DNA from: Caldilineaceae bacterium | Lineage (GTDB): Bacteria; Chloroflexota; Anaerolineae; Caldilineales; Caldilineaceae | Direction of reading: 5' to 3' | DNA length: 64,000 nt | Assembly: GCA_011523365.1 (NCBI GenBank) | Contig: WTGY01000030.1 | Span: forward strand, 43,206-107,205 | In this document: in pieces, positions 27,115-36,390 of the stretch | Layout: each line of letters begins with the position of its first letter | How positions within the stretch are numbered: the first letter of the stretch is position 1 | The notes under the pieces: model-generated | Databases searched by the model: none | The model's input: the letters and a program-made list of their open reading frames with translations, nothing else | What the model was told of the DNA's origin: nothing | Translations under genes and position numbers: made by a program

Positions 27115-29337
27115 TTAGACCAGGGTAAGTATCATGGGAAGCACATTCAAGAACAGCCATACGGCCAGAATCAACATGCCGAAAAGCAGATAGGTCTGCA
27201 CGCGGCCGTCTTGCAGAAGGCGAGCAATGTGGCCGGCCTGATCGGAGATCCAGCCGACGCCGTCCACGAAACCGTCAACGACAAATCTGTCGAAGGCGGC
27301 AGAGAGATCGCCGATCCGGATGGCTATCCGGCCAACTCCGTTGACGAACCAGTCGATAATCCAATCGCGGTCGAATAGGGCCAGGAACCGGCTCAACCAC
27401 ATTGTGAAGAGCACGATCGTGCCATTGTACAACTCGTCTATCCAGTATTTGCGATGCCACATCCACCAGATCGGACCGAGGAACCGGGCGACGGGATCGG
27501 TCTGGCCTTCCTTCAGGCCCTGACCATAGACCAGGTAGCCAGCTCCGAGGCCGCCGAGCGCGACCACTATCGAGACTGCCAACGGCACGAAATTGAAGTC
27601 CGGATGATGCGGGTACAGGTGCATGTACTTCATGTATGGTTCGAGGAAGTGCCCGATCCAGTTGGGAACGATGGCGCCCAGTACCGGGAAAGCATCGGGA
27701 ATGCCGAACCAGCCGCCGGCGATGGCGAAGACGCTGATCAGAATCAGCGGCGTCGTCATGCTGGCGACGCTCTCCGGGGCGTGCGAGGCTCCCTCCGTGC
27801 GCGCCCGGCCCAGGAAGGTCAGACCGATCTGGCGCATAGTGTAGAAGGCGGTGAGAAAGGCAGCCAGGGCCAGCGTCCAGAAGACCCAATGATGGCTGCC
27901 ATCCCAGGCAAAGGCCAGGATCTCATCCTTGGACCAGAAGCCTGCGGTGACCAGAGGAAAGCCTGAGAGGGCCAGCCCACCTATGATGAAGGTCCAACCT
28001 GTACGGGGCATTCTTGACAGAAGGCCTCCCATGTTGCGCATGTCCTGGGCGTCTCCGGTATCGAGGACGCCATCGGCGCGGCGGACGATATGTTCGGCGT
28101 GGCTTTCGCCGTGGTCGTCATGTGCGTGCTCGTGTGCGTGATGGTAGCCGTGTTCCACGCCGTGAATCACGCTGCCGGAACCGAGGAACAGGAGAGCCTT
28201 GAAGAAGGCGTGGGTCAACAAGTGAAATAGCGCGGCCACGTAGGCACCCATGCCGATGGCGGCAACCATATACCCCAACTGAGAGATCGTGGAGAAGGCC
28301 AGCACGCGTTTGATATCCCACTGGGCCACGGCAATTGTGGCCGCGAACAGAGCAGTAAACGCGCCGATGAAGGCGACGAACTGCAGCGTGCCGGAGGAGA
28401 CTTCGGGGGAATAATTGTAGATCGGGAACATCCTGACCAGCAGGAAGACACCGGCTGACACCATCGTGGCCGCGTGAATCATGGCACTGACAGGTGTGGG
28501 CCCTTCCATGGCATCAGGCAACCAGATGTGGAGCGGGAATTGGGCACTCTTGCCAATGGCGCCACAGAAGATGAGCACACCGATGAGCGAAATCCAGTGC
28601 ACTTCGCCGAAGAAGGGCAGATTCACCAGCGAATCGGCAAGTTGATGCAAGTTTGTTTCGGTGAATAGCTCGCTAAAACGCAGGCTGCTCGGTTCGCTGC
28701 GGACGTACAGCAGGATCAGGCCGATCATGAGCAGGGCATCGCCGATGCGGGTGGTAATGAACGCCTTCACCGCAGCTGCCCGTGCCGACGCCTTCTCGTA
28801 CCAGAAACCGATTAAGAGGTAGCTGCACAGCCCCATCACTTCCCAGAAGACAAAGAACTGGAGCAGATTGTTGGCGACGACCAGACCGAGCATGCCGGTC
28901 GCAAACAGACAGATATAGGCCATGAAACGGCTGTAGCGGGGGTCTTTGCCCTGCGCGTAGGCGGCTGGGTACTGTTCTGCACTGAGATGGTGGGGGAAAC
29001 TCATGTAGCCGCTGGAGTATATGAAGATCATCAACACCAGAAAGGGCACCATGAACAGCATCAAGGCATTGGCCGGATCTACGGCATAGCCGATGACAAA
29101 TTCGGTAGCGCCGGTGGGGATTGCGTATATCGCCTCGTCAACCGGATGTTCGCCGAAGTGATCGCTGAAGAATGAGGCAAAGGCGATCCCCCAGCCCAGT
29201 ATGCAGCTGAGAATAGCCGAGCCGATCGCCGTCAGTGCACTGCCCCGCTTGTTTTTGTTTAGAAAGAGCAGGATCGCCAGGAATGCCAGGAAAGGGGGAA
29301 TCGGCACAACCCAGGTGACGCTGAATAGTCCTTCCAT
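27115..29337 (-). CDS. nuoL: NADH-quinone oxidoreductase subunit L with His-rich insertion (membrane-only cluster)
   Basis: Largest antiporter-like subunit, with the long lateral C-terminal helix that ties the membrane arm together. The 740 residues are about 100 more than the plus-strand NuoL. Core signatures are [45 protein letters not shown] and [21 protein letters not shown] hydrophilic insertion at residues about 390-420 contains a dense run of His, Asp and Glu (for example [21 protein letters not shown], cited in part), which looks able to bind metal. The extra length also extends the C-terminal part. Confidence 0.96.
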   Translation of the reverse strand: MEGLFSVTWVVPIPPFLAFLAILLFLNKNKRGSALTAIGSAILSCILGWGIAFASFFSDHFGEHPVDEAIYAIPTGATEFVIGYAVDPANALMLFMVPFLVLMIFIYSSGYMSFPHHLSAEQYPAAYAQGKDPRYSRFMAYICLFATGMLGLVVANNLLQFFVFWEVMGLCSYLLIGFWYEKASARAAAVKAFITTRIGDALLMIGLILLYVRSEPSSLRFSELFTETNLHQLADSLVNLPFFGEVHWISLIGVLIFCGAIGKSAQFPLHIWLPDAMEGPTPVSAMIHAATMVSAGVFLLVRMFPIYNYSPEVSSGTLQFVAFIGAFTALFAATIAVAQWDIKRVLAFSTISQLGYMVAAIGMGAYVAALFHLLTHAFFKALLFLGSGSVIHGVEHGYHHAHEHAHDDHGESHAEHIVRRADGVLDTGDAQDMRNMGGLLSRMPRTGWTFIIGGLALSGFPLVTAGFWSKDEILAFAWDGSHHWVFWTLALAAFLTAFYTMRQIGLTFLGRARTEGASHAPESVASMTTPLILISVFAIAGGWFGIPDAFPVLGAIVPNWIGHFLEPYMKYMHLYPHHPDFNFVPLAVSIVVALGGLGAGYLVYGQGLKEGQTDPVARFLGPIWWMWHRKYWIDELYNGTIVLFTMWLSRFLALFDRDWIIDWFVNGVGRIAIRIGDLSAAFDRFVVDGFVDGVGWISDQAGHIARLLQDGRVQTYLLFGMLILAVWLFLNVLPMILTLV

Positions 29338-29406
29338 AAAAGAGCCTCAGATAAGAATGGAAACCGGACAGTCTTCCGTGATCAGTTCAGAGTAGTAATG
29401 CCAGGC

Positions 29407-29796
29407 CTATAGCGTTGCTTGACGTCGAATCAGATTGGCGAACACATACCCGACTAGGAGACCGGCAAATGCCAGGGCGAACAGCCACAGATCGTTAGGT
29501 ACTCCGGCCGTCGAGCCGATGCCTGCAAACAGGACCGCCCCGGCAAGAGAAATGATCAGTCGAAACGATTGCGCTTTTTTGTGCTGGCGGGCCTTCTCCA
29601 AGAGCTGTGCTGCGTCGCCGTAGTCGGGCTTATGTCTAACGATCTCTTTCAGTGCATAGACGGCGCCCGTATAGTTGCCGTCCTCCATCTTCTCCTGTGC
29701 AAGCTGGTAGAGAAAGCTGCACTGTTCTTCAAGTGTTCCCGTCAGCTGCTTCTTGGCCACCTTGTTCCGGTTGTCTCCGCACACGACGCCGGCCAC
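29407..29796 (-). CDS. Small TPR-like membrane protein inside the nuo cluster
   Basis: A 129-residue protein of unknown function between nuoK and nuoL. Residues about 22-72 read as one or two TPR-type helix pairs (FLYQLAQEKMEDGNYTGAVY ... ALKEIVRHKPDYGDAAQLLE). Residues about 76-94 and 100-120 are two membrane helices (LIISLAGAVLFAGIGS and LWLFALAFAGLLVGYVFAN). GTG at 29796 is the likely start. The gene occupies a place where canonical nuo operons have nothing and is on the same strand, so it could be an assembly factor or accessory subunit of this complex I module. The role is inference only. Confidence 0.65.
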   Translation of the reverse strand: MAGVVCGDNRNKVAKKQLTGTLEEQCSFLYQLAQEKMEDGNYTGAVYALKEIVRHKPDYGDAAQLLEKARQHKKAQSFRLIISLAGAVLFAGIGSTAGVPNDLWLFALAFAGLLVGYVFANLIRRQATL

Positions 29797-29823
29797 GGCG
29801 CCATTCTACCCGTTCAGGGCGAC

Positions 29824-30138
29824 TCACCCTGCAAGTATGTCCAACTCGTCAACATCGATAGTGCGCCGCTCTCGGTAGACAGCGATGATGAGCGCCAGGC
29901 CCACGGCGGCCTCGGCTGCGGCGAGGCCGATGATCAACACCGCAAAGACCTGTCCGGTCAGGTCCTCCATGGGACCGACACCGTGACGCCAAAATGCCAC
30001 CAGGTTGATGTTGGCAGCGTTGAGCATCAGTTCGATGCCCATAAGCATGGCAATTGCGTTGCGCCGCGCGAGCGCGCCATACAGGCCGCACGAAAACAGG
30101 AAAGCGGCGAGCATCAGATACCAGCTGAGCGGAACCAT
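29824..30138 (-). CDS. nuoK: NADH-quinone oxidoreductase subunit K (membrane-only cluster)
   Basis: Small membrane subunit of complex I with three helices and two buried glutamates needed for proton transfer. The 104 residues show [26 protein letters not shown] and [25 protein letters not shown], both with the expected Glu. It follows nuoJ by 79 bp and precedes the TPR-like gene by 27 bp. Confidence 0.96.
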   Translation of the reverse strand: MVPLSWYLMLAAFLFSCGLYGALARRNAIAMLMGIELMLNAANINLVAFWRHGVGPMEDLTGQVFAVLIIGLAAAEAAVGLALIIAVYRERRTIDVDELDILAG

Positions 30139-30217
30139 AGATCAACCCCAAAACAGATGCAGTGGCAAGAAACCGGTCATGTTTCAATTCAGGAACCGAT
30201 TTCGTTGTGCAGGAGAC

Positions 30218-30748
30218 CTAGCGGTCGCGCGCCAACAGGACGGCACCGACCAAAGCCAGAAGCAGAAGCAGCCCCAGAACTTCAAAAGCGATTACGTAGG
30301 TCGTTACGAACTCTCTTCCCAGCGCGCCAATCAGGGCCTCGTCGGCAACGACTTCCTCGCCAGCAGCCGGCCACGGCGTTGCTCGGGCAAAGGCAAGCAG
30401 TGCGACGAAAAAGAGAAAAGCAAACAGGGACGACTTTCCCCACTGATTGTTTAGCGGAGAGGTGCGTCCGTACATCATGCTGCGAGTGAGCATGATGGCA
30501 AACGCGATCAACATGGCGATCGCGCCGACGTACACGAGTACCTGGCTGACCGCCAGAAATTCGGCTTCCAGAAAGACGTAGACACCGGCGACGCCAAAAA
30601 AGGTCAGCGTCAGGGCCAGGGCGCTGTGAAAGAGGTTGCGGCTGATGACAACGGCCAGACCGGCTACGGCTGTGAGCAAAGCCACCTGGATGAACACGAA
30701 CTGTTCAAATGTTGGAATCGGTACCTCAATGCCCAGCGGTAACTGCAT
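30218..30748 (-). CDS. nuoJ: NADH-quinone oxidoreductase subunit J (membrane-only cluster)
   Basis: Membrane subunit J, about five helices, 176 residues. Family blocks include NLFHSALALTLTFFGVAGVYVFLEAEFLAVSQVLVYVGAIAMLIAFAIML, cited in parts. The helix 3 region with the pi-bulge that links quinone chemistry to proton pumping is in this segment. It lies directly after nuoH, with 98 bp between. A nuoI gene would normally stand in that space, and no remnant of one is visible. Confidence 0.95.
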   Translation of the reverse strand: MQLPLGIEVPIPTFEQFVFIQVALLTAVAGLAVVISRNLFHSALALTLTFFGVAGVYVFLEAEFLAVSQVLVYVGAIAMLIAFAIMLTRSMMYGRTSPLNNQWGKSSLFAFLFFVALLAFARATPWPAAGEEVVADEALIGALGREFVTTYVIAFEVLGLLLLLALVGAVLLARDR

Positions 30749-30846
30749 GGGAATCCCTGCCTTCGTGGTGGGAAATGACTTGACGAATGCCAGTGCCCCA
30801 GAACTGTGGCGAAGCCCTGTTGTGTCTGAATTTCGTCAGAAAAGAC

Positions 30847-32088
30847 TCAATACATCGTGCCCTTTTCGGAGACCTGCATTGAGCCGATCAGGGAGGTTGG
30901 TTCAAATGAGCGCTTCGTCCGCATCTGCTCTTCACGGAAGTATTTCTGGAGTACGTAAGCGACGACGGCCATAACGCCGACATTTGCAATGAAGATAAGA
31001 ACGTACTGAACGGCAACCGGCGTCGGGAGTTTCTGGATTATGGCCTGGGCGACAATCAGCCCGATCATCAGCGGCACGAGTACCTTCCAAGCGAAATACA
31101 TCATCTGATCGATGCGGATGCGCGGAAAGGTACCCCGAATCCACTGCTGCAGGACGTAGATGCCGTACACTTTGATCATGAAATAACCGAGACCCAATAA
31201 TGGGCCGATGACCGGCAACCCGACGCCTGGGCCTTGCCAGCCTCCCAGAAACAGGGTGACGGCGACGGCAGCCAGTATCCACGCGTTGAGGAACTGGGCC
31301 AGGAAGAACATGGCGAACTTCATACCCGAATACTCGATGTGGAATCCTGCGATCAGTTCAGATTCCGCTTCCAACAGGTCGAAAGGTGTGAGTTCAGCCT
31401 CGGCGAGAGAGCTGACAAAGAAGACGATCAGCGCACCGGGCATGACGATTCCGAGCCAACCCAGGCCGAGATTAAAGCCGGCTATATGCAGTGACTGGAG
31501 TTCTACGATCTGGCCGAACCGCATCGAACCGGTGAGCAGTACGACCGTAAGGATCGCCAGCACCAGGGGGATCTCGTAGCTCAAAAGCTGTGCCACCACG
31601 CGAAACCCAGCGAGCAGGGCATACTTATTATTGCTGCCCCAGCCTGCCATCAAGGCGGCCATAATGCCTATTGAGCCGAGAGCCACAACGTAAAGGGCAG
31701 CAACGTTCAGGTCCACGCCGGTCAGGCCTGGCGCAAACGGTATGACTGCCAGCAGCATCAGCACACCGAATACTGACAACACGGGAGACAGATTGTAGGC
31801 GATCTTATCCGCTTCGTAGGGAGTGATGTCCTCTTTGGAGAGCAGCTTGGCCGCATCGGCGACGGTCTGGAGCAGGCCGTACTTGCCGACGCGATTGGGG
31901 CCGATGCGGTCTTGTATGCGGCTGATTGCCTTGCGCGTTATCCAGATCAGGAGCAGAACGGACAACATGCCGTAGTTGATAAGGATAAAGGACCCGACGG
32001 CGTAAACCAGGAATATGGCCGCCCAGCCGGGAAGTCCCAGCCCCATGAGCCAGCTGGAGAGCGCTTCGCTCCATTGGGTTACCTGCAT
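30847..32088 (-). CDS. nuoH: NadH-quinone oxidoreductase subunit H (membrane-only cluster, extended)
   Basis: Membrane subunit that forms much of the quinone chamber. The 413 residues contain [34 protein letters not shown], cited in parts, then [31 protein letters not shown] and [20 protein letters not shown], all subunit H signatures. It is 87 residues longer than the plus-strand NuoH, with a polar C-terminal tail ([16 protein letters not shown] onward). The 85-bp gap to nuoA lacks any trace of nuoB, C, D, E, F or G. Confidence 0.95.
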   Translation of the reverse strand: MQVTQWSEALSSWLMGLGLPGWAAIFLVYAVGSFILINYGMLSVLLLIWITRKAISRIQDRIGPNRVGKYGLLQTVADAAKLLSKEDITPYEADKIAYNLSPVLSVFGVLMLLAVIPFAPGLTGVDLNVAALYVVALGSIGIMAALMAGWGSNNKYALLAGFRVVAQLLSYEIPLVLAILTVVLLTGSMRFGQIVELQSLHIAGFNLGLGWLGIVMPGALIVFFVSSLAEAELTPFDLLEAESELIAGFHIEYSGMKFAMFFLAQFLNAWILAAVAVTLFLGGWQGPGVGLPVIGPLLGLGYFMIKVYGIYVLQQWIRGTFPRIRIDQMMYFAWKVLVPLMIGLIVAQAIIQKLPTPVAVQYVLIFIANVGVMAVVAYVLQKYFREEQMRTKRSFEPTSLIGSMQVSEKGTMY

Positions 32089-32173
32089 AGCTCTTCCTCC
32101 AAACAGGCAGCTGAGAAATCAAGGCCTTTGGGGTCCGCAATCTGAACAGAAAAGGGCAGCATGAAGACCGGGC

Positions 32174-32530
32174 CTACTGCCACTCCAGGGCGCCCTTGCG
32201 CCAATCGTACATGAGTCCAATCACGAGCAGGAGAACAAAGAAGATTGTCGCGAACACTGCAAACATTTCCAGCTGCTGGTATGCAACCGCAATGGGAAAG
32301 AGGAACAGTGCTTCAACATCGAACACAACGAAAACCAGGCCAATCAGGTAGTATTGAGCTCGGAATTGCACCCAAGTCTCGCCAATGGTTTCGACGCCGC
32401 TCTCGTAGATGTCGTTCTTAATCTCATCGGGCCGGCGGGGGCCAAGGAAGTGGCCCATTACGATGGCGGCAAGAGGCAACACGACCGCCAAGCCGGACAT
32501 AACAAGTATGAAGAAATATTGACTGAGCAT
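32174..32530 (-). CDS. nuoA: NADH-quinone oxidoreductase subunit A (membrane-only cluster)
   Basis: Small three-helix subunit at the junction of the membrane and peripheral arms. The 118 residues carry YESGVETIGETWVQFRAQYYLIGLVFVVFDVEALFLFP (cited in parts), the normal subunit A core, and end in YDWRKGALEW. It is the first gene of the minus-strand cluster, with a promoter-like sequence 44 bp upstream. Confidence 0.96.
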   Translation of the reverse strand: MLSQYFFILVMSGLAVVLPLAAIVMGHFLGPRRPDEIKNDIYESGVETIGETWVQFRAQYYLIGLVFVVFDVEALFLFPIAVAYQQLEMFAVFATIFFVLLLVIGLMYDWRKGALEWQ

Positions 32531-32573
32531 TGCCGAGAATCCGTTTGTGTGGAATTTAACAAACTCCCGCGAA

Positions 32574-32602
32574 AGTATAGCATAGCGATTTCTGATTGCG
32601 AA
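32574..32602 (-). promoter_or_regulatory. Extended -10 promoter for the membrane-only nuo cluster
   Basis: On the minus strand TTCGCA, 17 bases, then TATACT, with TGC directly before the -10 hexamer. It lies 44 bp upstream of nuoA, giving a short leader. The -10 matches five of six consensus positions and the -35 four of six. Confidence 0.5.
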
Positions 32603-32741
32603 AGTTCGTACCCTTCGTAAACGCGTTCAACGTGGACGAGATGACTACATGTCCGAGGCATTCTATAGCTATAGGGGGGAGGCGGCTGAAATGATCCTTC
32701 AGTGCGACCCGCCAGCATGCTTTTGTAAGACAATCGATACG

Positions 32742-33206
32742 GGTGCATCCCAGATTTGGGGTGGGAACAGTCTGGCGGGGAGTCAGTGCCAGCGGTGGCT
32801 GAGATAGTTTACCGTCTTTTGGCGAGACGCAGAGCGTGTGCCTGGCCTGGCCGTACGGTGGAGTCCGTCAGTTGGGGAGGGTGCGAGGGCTGTCACAGGG
32901 CCGGCACTTACGGCGATCTGATCGGACTGGCGGGACGTGGTCTGGCTGGACACTTTCGATTGGGCACCCGTCACCAATGTCGACACCCGGTCGGCGAGGC
33001 ATGTTGTAGGGGGGGCGTTGCGGGGGCGGAGCCCCCGCACAAGGGAGGGCCGATTAGGCCCGACCGCCCAGAACTGCAGTAGTCAGTAGTCAGCAGATAG
33101 TAGTCAGAGACGGCGCTCATCCTGGCGGAAACTGGAATGGGAACTGACCATGGCTTGGGTGCCTCCGGAGATTTACGAAAGTTCGCCTCAACATTGGGAT
33201 GCACAC
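32742..33206 (+). mobile_element. Non-coding MITE-like repeat, copy 2 (465 bp), between the two nuo operons
   Basis: Same element as at 9385. The left end GGTGCATCCCAGATTTGGGG and the right end, reading GTGTGCATCCCAATGTTGAG on the other strand, form imperfect terminal inverted repeats. Flanking 9-mers ATCGATACG (32733-32741) and ATTGATACC (33207-33215) match at 7 of 9 positions and suggest an old target-site duplication. The GC hairpin and the following 30 or so bases are almost unchanged from copy 1. It lies exactly between the divergent promoters of the two complex I clusters. Confidence 0.75.
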
Positions 33207-33223
33207 ATTGATACCGACGGGCT

Positions 33224-33253
33224 TTGACAGGAGATTTTGGTTCGTGCTAGAAT
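33224..33253 (+). promoter_or_regulatory. Sigma-70-type promoter of the complete nuo operon
   Basis: TTGACA (33224-33229), an 18-base spacer and TAGAAT (33248-33253), with TG one base before the -10. This is the best promoter match in the window. It starts 18 bp after the right end of the repeat element and 101 bp before the nuoA start, so it appears to drive the 13-gene nuo operon. Confidence 0.65.
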
Positions 33254-33324
33254 GAATGCGTTCGTGGAAAATTGCACGAACAGTTCCCCAAGCCTTTCAG
33301 TTACGCTGAAAAGGGAAAACAGGG

Positions 33325-33681
33325 ATGGCAAGCGACTATCTGCCACTTCTCATACTGATCCTGCTGGCGGCCGGTTTCGGCGTAATCGCCATAGGCCTGC
33401 CTTCACTGTTAGGTCCACGAGAGCGCAACAGTCAGAAGTTGGAGCCATACGAATCGGGGATCATCCCCTTTGCCGACGCCCGTCGACGATTCCCGGTGAA
33501 ATACTATCTGGTTGCCATGCTCTTTCTGATCTTCGACATCGAAGTAATATTCCTCTACCCGTGGGCGGCCGTCTTGAGAGACCTTCGCCTGTTTGCCCTA
33601 TTGGCGATGATTCCCTTTTTCGTTGTACTCGTGGTAGGTTTCCTCTATGAATGGAAGAAGGGCGCTCTCGATTGGGACTAG
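33325..33681 (+). CDS. nuoA: NADH-quinone oxidoreductase subunit A (complete operon)
   Basis: The 118-residue subunit A of the second nuo set. The core YESGIIPFADARRRFPVKYYLVAMLFLIFDIEVIFLYPWA (cited in parts) shows the conserved acidic residues and the FDIEVIFLYP helix. It is distinct from the minus-strand NuoA in the loop, so this is not a fresh duplication. First gene of the operon. A 149-bp gap follows before nuoB. Confidence 0.96.
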   Translation: MASDYLPLLILILLAAGFGVIAIGLPSLLGPRERNSQKLEPYESGIIPFADARRRFPVKYYLVAMLFLIFDIEVIFLYPWAAVLRDLRLFALLAMIPFFVVLVVGFLYEWKKGALDWD

Positions 33682-33830
33682 TGACCGAGGGATGTGGCCG
33701 CTGCGTACAGCTCTTACCAGGGTATTGACAACTTACTACTGTAGACGAAAGCTGGTAGGCCGAGAGAGCAGGAAGCCAGTAGCTGCCGCGTCTGGCTGGG
33801 CTGCATAGCTGTAAGTGCAAAGGAACGGAC

Positions 33831-34358
33831 ATGGGTTTAGAAGAAAAGGTTCCTGAAGGCATTTTGACGACGTCACTGGACAGCGTGATAAATTGGGGAA
33901 GGGCCAATAGCACATGGCCGCTGCTCTTCGGGCTGGCCTGTTGCGCGATGGAAATGATCGCCACAGGCACGGCCCGCCACGACATTGCCCGGTACGGGTC
34001 GGAGCTCTTCCGGGCCAGCCCGCGGCAGGCCGATCTCATGATTGTCTCGGGTCGCGTCAGCAACAAGATGGCGCCGGTGATAAAACGCATTTACGATCAG
34101 ATGCTGGCCCCCAAGTGGGTAATTGCCATGGGAATCTGCGCCAGTGCGGGCGGGCCTTTCAACAACTATGCAATCATCCAGGGCGTGGACAAGATAATTC
34201 CCGTCGACGTATATGTTCCAGGCTGCCCGCCTCGGCCCGAGTCATTGCTCTACGCAATGGATCTGCTGCGTGCGAAACAGGGGCGCGAATCGGTTGGGGA
34301 ATGGCGCAAGGTCGAGGAGCCGTTAGCCGTTGACGAGATTATGCCGTTGGGTGTTTGA
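33831..34358 (+). CDS. nuoB: NADH-quinone oxidoreductase subunit B
   Basis: Peripheral subunit that holds cluster N2, the electron donor to quinone. The 175 residues show the adjacent cysteines in [12 protein letters not shown], the third in [15 protein letters not shown] and the fourth in [14 protein letters not shown], so all four N2 ligands are present. This is the only nuoB in the window and must serve any complex I encoded here unless another copy lies elsewhere. Confidence 0.97.
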   Translation: MGLEEKVPEGILTTSLDSVINWGRANSTWPLLFGLACCAMEMIATGTARHDIARYGSELFRASPRQADLMIVSGRVSNKMAPVIKRIYDQMLAPKWVIAMGICASAGGPFNNYAIIQGVDKIIPVDVYVPGCPPRPESLLYAMDLLRAKQGRESVGEWRKVEEPLAVDEIMPLGV

Positions 34359-34472
34359 CCTCAGGAATGGTTTCTTGTGAACGGTGTCTGCGGTTGACCC
34401 ACCAGTACTTCAGAGTAAACACGGTCCAGTTTTTTTCCGGGCCGACAGGTAGAATTGAGAGCGAGTTGAGAG

Positions 34473-36323
34473 ATGCCACTTGATGTAGCCCCGGTTGTTC
34501 GCTCATACGAGACCCAGCGAACGCTGAATCCACCGGGTATCCCGGCGCTGGCGCCAATGCCAACCGGAGAAACCGACGATACACGGCGGATTTGCGAACA
34601 GTTTGGGGATGATATCGTTGCGGCCGGCCTGCACAACGGCAATCAGGTGGTATTGGTTGAGCCGGGGCGACTGAAAGCGCTCGCCACGTTTTTGCGTGAT
34701 GAACCTGATCTCAAGTATGAAACTCTGATAGATGTAACAAGCGTGGACCGTTCCCGTCTACCTCTGGACGGCGACGCACGCTTTCAAACGGTCTACCAAT
34801 TTCGCTCCTATTCCCGCAACCAGCACCTGACGGTCATTGCCGACTGCGGAACCGATCCGGGCGACAACGGCGAAATTCCGCACACAGACAGTTTGACCGG
34901 TGTGTATCGCGGGGCAGAGTGGCCGGAACGGGAAGTGTTCGATCTGATGGGTATCCGCTTCGACGGCCATCCGGATCTGCGGCGGATTCTCATGCCCAAG
35001 AATTGGCCCAACCACCCGCTGCAGAAGCAGGCCCCCCTTGGCGGAGAAGAGGTACCCTTTACCTTCACGTGGGATGATCCTGAGTTCGAAACGCTTGGCT
35101 CCCAGATATTGCCGGCGGAAAGCACGGTTCCCGACTTGCCGCCGGGGATGAGCCGCCAGAACATGGTCATCAACATGGGGCCGCACCATCCCAGCACGCA
35201 CGGCGTTCTTCGCCTGGTGGTGGAGATGGACGGCGAGCGCATCGTGAGCATTGACCCGGACCTGGGCTTTCTGCATTCCGGTTTCGAAAAGACAGGCGAA
35301 AACAAGCGTTATAAGGACTTTGTCTATTATACCGACCGGATGGACTACTTGTCGGCGATGTCGAACAATCTGGGCTACTGCCTGACGATCGAACATATGC
35401 TGGGATTGGAGATTCCCGAGCGTGCCCAGGTGATCCGCGTGATCATGGCGGAGATGCAAAGAATCGCCTCTCACCTGTTTTGGCTGGCGACGCACGTCCT
35501 GGATGTATCGGGCACCGGCATGAGCCTCCTGATGTACGCAACGCGCGAGCGGGAACGAATCCTGGACCTATTCGAGATGGCCTGTGGGGCCAGGCTCACG
35601 GTGAGCTATATTCGTATCGGCGGCGTCTGGCAGGATCTGCCGGACGCTTTTGTCTCTGAGCTGAAGGATTTCCTGCGGGTGATGCCGCAGAAGATCAGCG
35701 AGTACGAGGCGATGGTTACGGAGGCGCCGCTGTGGCAGGAGCGCCTGATCGGAATCGGTCATATCAGCGGCGAGGATGCACTGAGCATGGGTCTGACAGG
35801 ACCGATGCTGCGCGGCAGCGGTATCGACTGGGACTTGCGCCGCGACAGACCTTACAGCGGCTACGAGGCATACGAGTTTGAGGTGCCGACCAGCGATAGC
35901 GGCGACTGCTATGGGCGCTTTAAGATCCGATTGGAGGAGATGCGCCAGAGTGTACACATCCTGGAGCAGGCGGTAGACAACCTGCCCAGCGGCCTTTACA
36001 AGTCGAACAATCGCAAGGTGGCCCTACCGCCGCGCGCCGAGCTGGACGTGAGCATGGAGGCGCTGATTCACCACTTCAAGCTGATGACCGAGGGCTTCCA
36101 CGTGGCGCCAGGATACTTCTATCACGGCATTGAAAACAGCAAGGGCGAGTTGGGATTCTTTGTGTACAGTGACGGTTCGGCCAAGCCGTACCGGTTACAC
36201 GTTCACGGTCCCAGCTTCAACAACCTATATGCTATCGACCATATCAGTCGCGGTGAGATGCTGTCCGACGTCGTAACCAATATCGGTTCCATCGATATTG
36301 TACTTGGTGAGGTAGACCGATAG
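34473..36323 (+). CDS. nuoCD: NADH-quinone oxidoreductase fused subunits C and D
   Basis: A 616-residue fusion. Residues about 25-190 are the subunit C (30 kDa) part, with the signature GVYRGAEWPEREVFDLMGIRFDGHPDLRRILMP, cited in parts. Residues about 225-616 are subunit D (49 kDa), with NMGPHHPSTHGVLRLVVEMDGE, the quinone-site HP motif, GFLHSGFEKTGENKRYKD and SIDIVLGEVDR at the C-terminus. The same fusion exists in E. coli. The start at 34473 gives a natural N-terminus, 114 bp after nuoB. Confidence 0.96.
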   Translation: MPLDVAPVVRSYETQRTLNPPGIPALAPMPTGETDDTRRICEQFGDDIVAAGLHNGNQVVLVEPGRLKALATFLRDEPDLKYETLIDVTSVDRSRLPLDGDARFQTVYQFRSYSRNQHLTVIADCGTDPGDNGEIPHTDSLTGVYRGAEWPEREVFDLMGIRFDGHPDLRRILMPKNWPNHPLQKQAPLGGEEVPFTFTWDDPEFETLGSQILPAESTVPDLPPGMSRQNMVINMGPHHPSTHGVLRLVVEMDGERIVSIDPDLGFLHSGFEKTGENKRYKDFVYYTDRMDYLSAMSNNLGYCLTIEHMLGLEIPERAQVIRVIMAEMQRIASHLFWLATHVLDVSGTGMSLLMYATRERERILDLFEMACGARLTVSYIRIGGVWQDLPDAFVSELKDFLRVMPQKISEYEAMVTEAPLWQERLIGIGHISGEDALSMGLTGPMLRGSGIDWDLRRDRPYSGYEAYEFEVPTSDSGDCYGRFKIRLEEMRQSVHILEQAVDNLPSGLYKSNNRKVALPPRAELDVSMEALIHHFKLMTEGFHVAPGYFYHGIENSKGELGFFVYSDGSAKPYRLHVHGPSFNNLYAIDHISRGEMLSDVVTNIGSIDIVLGEVDR

Positions 36324-36390
36324 CTGTGCAAATGCCTGGAATACTCAGCATTGGTCATCGTCTTCTACTTTCCTGCAACCGGGGAATTCA

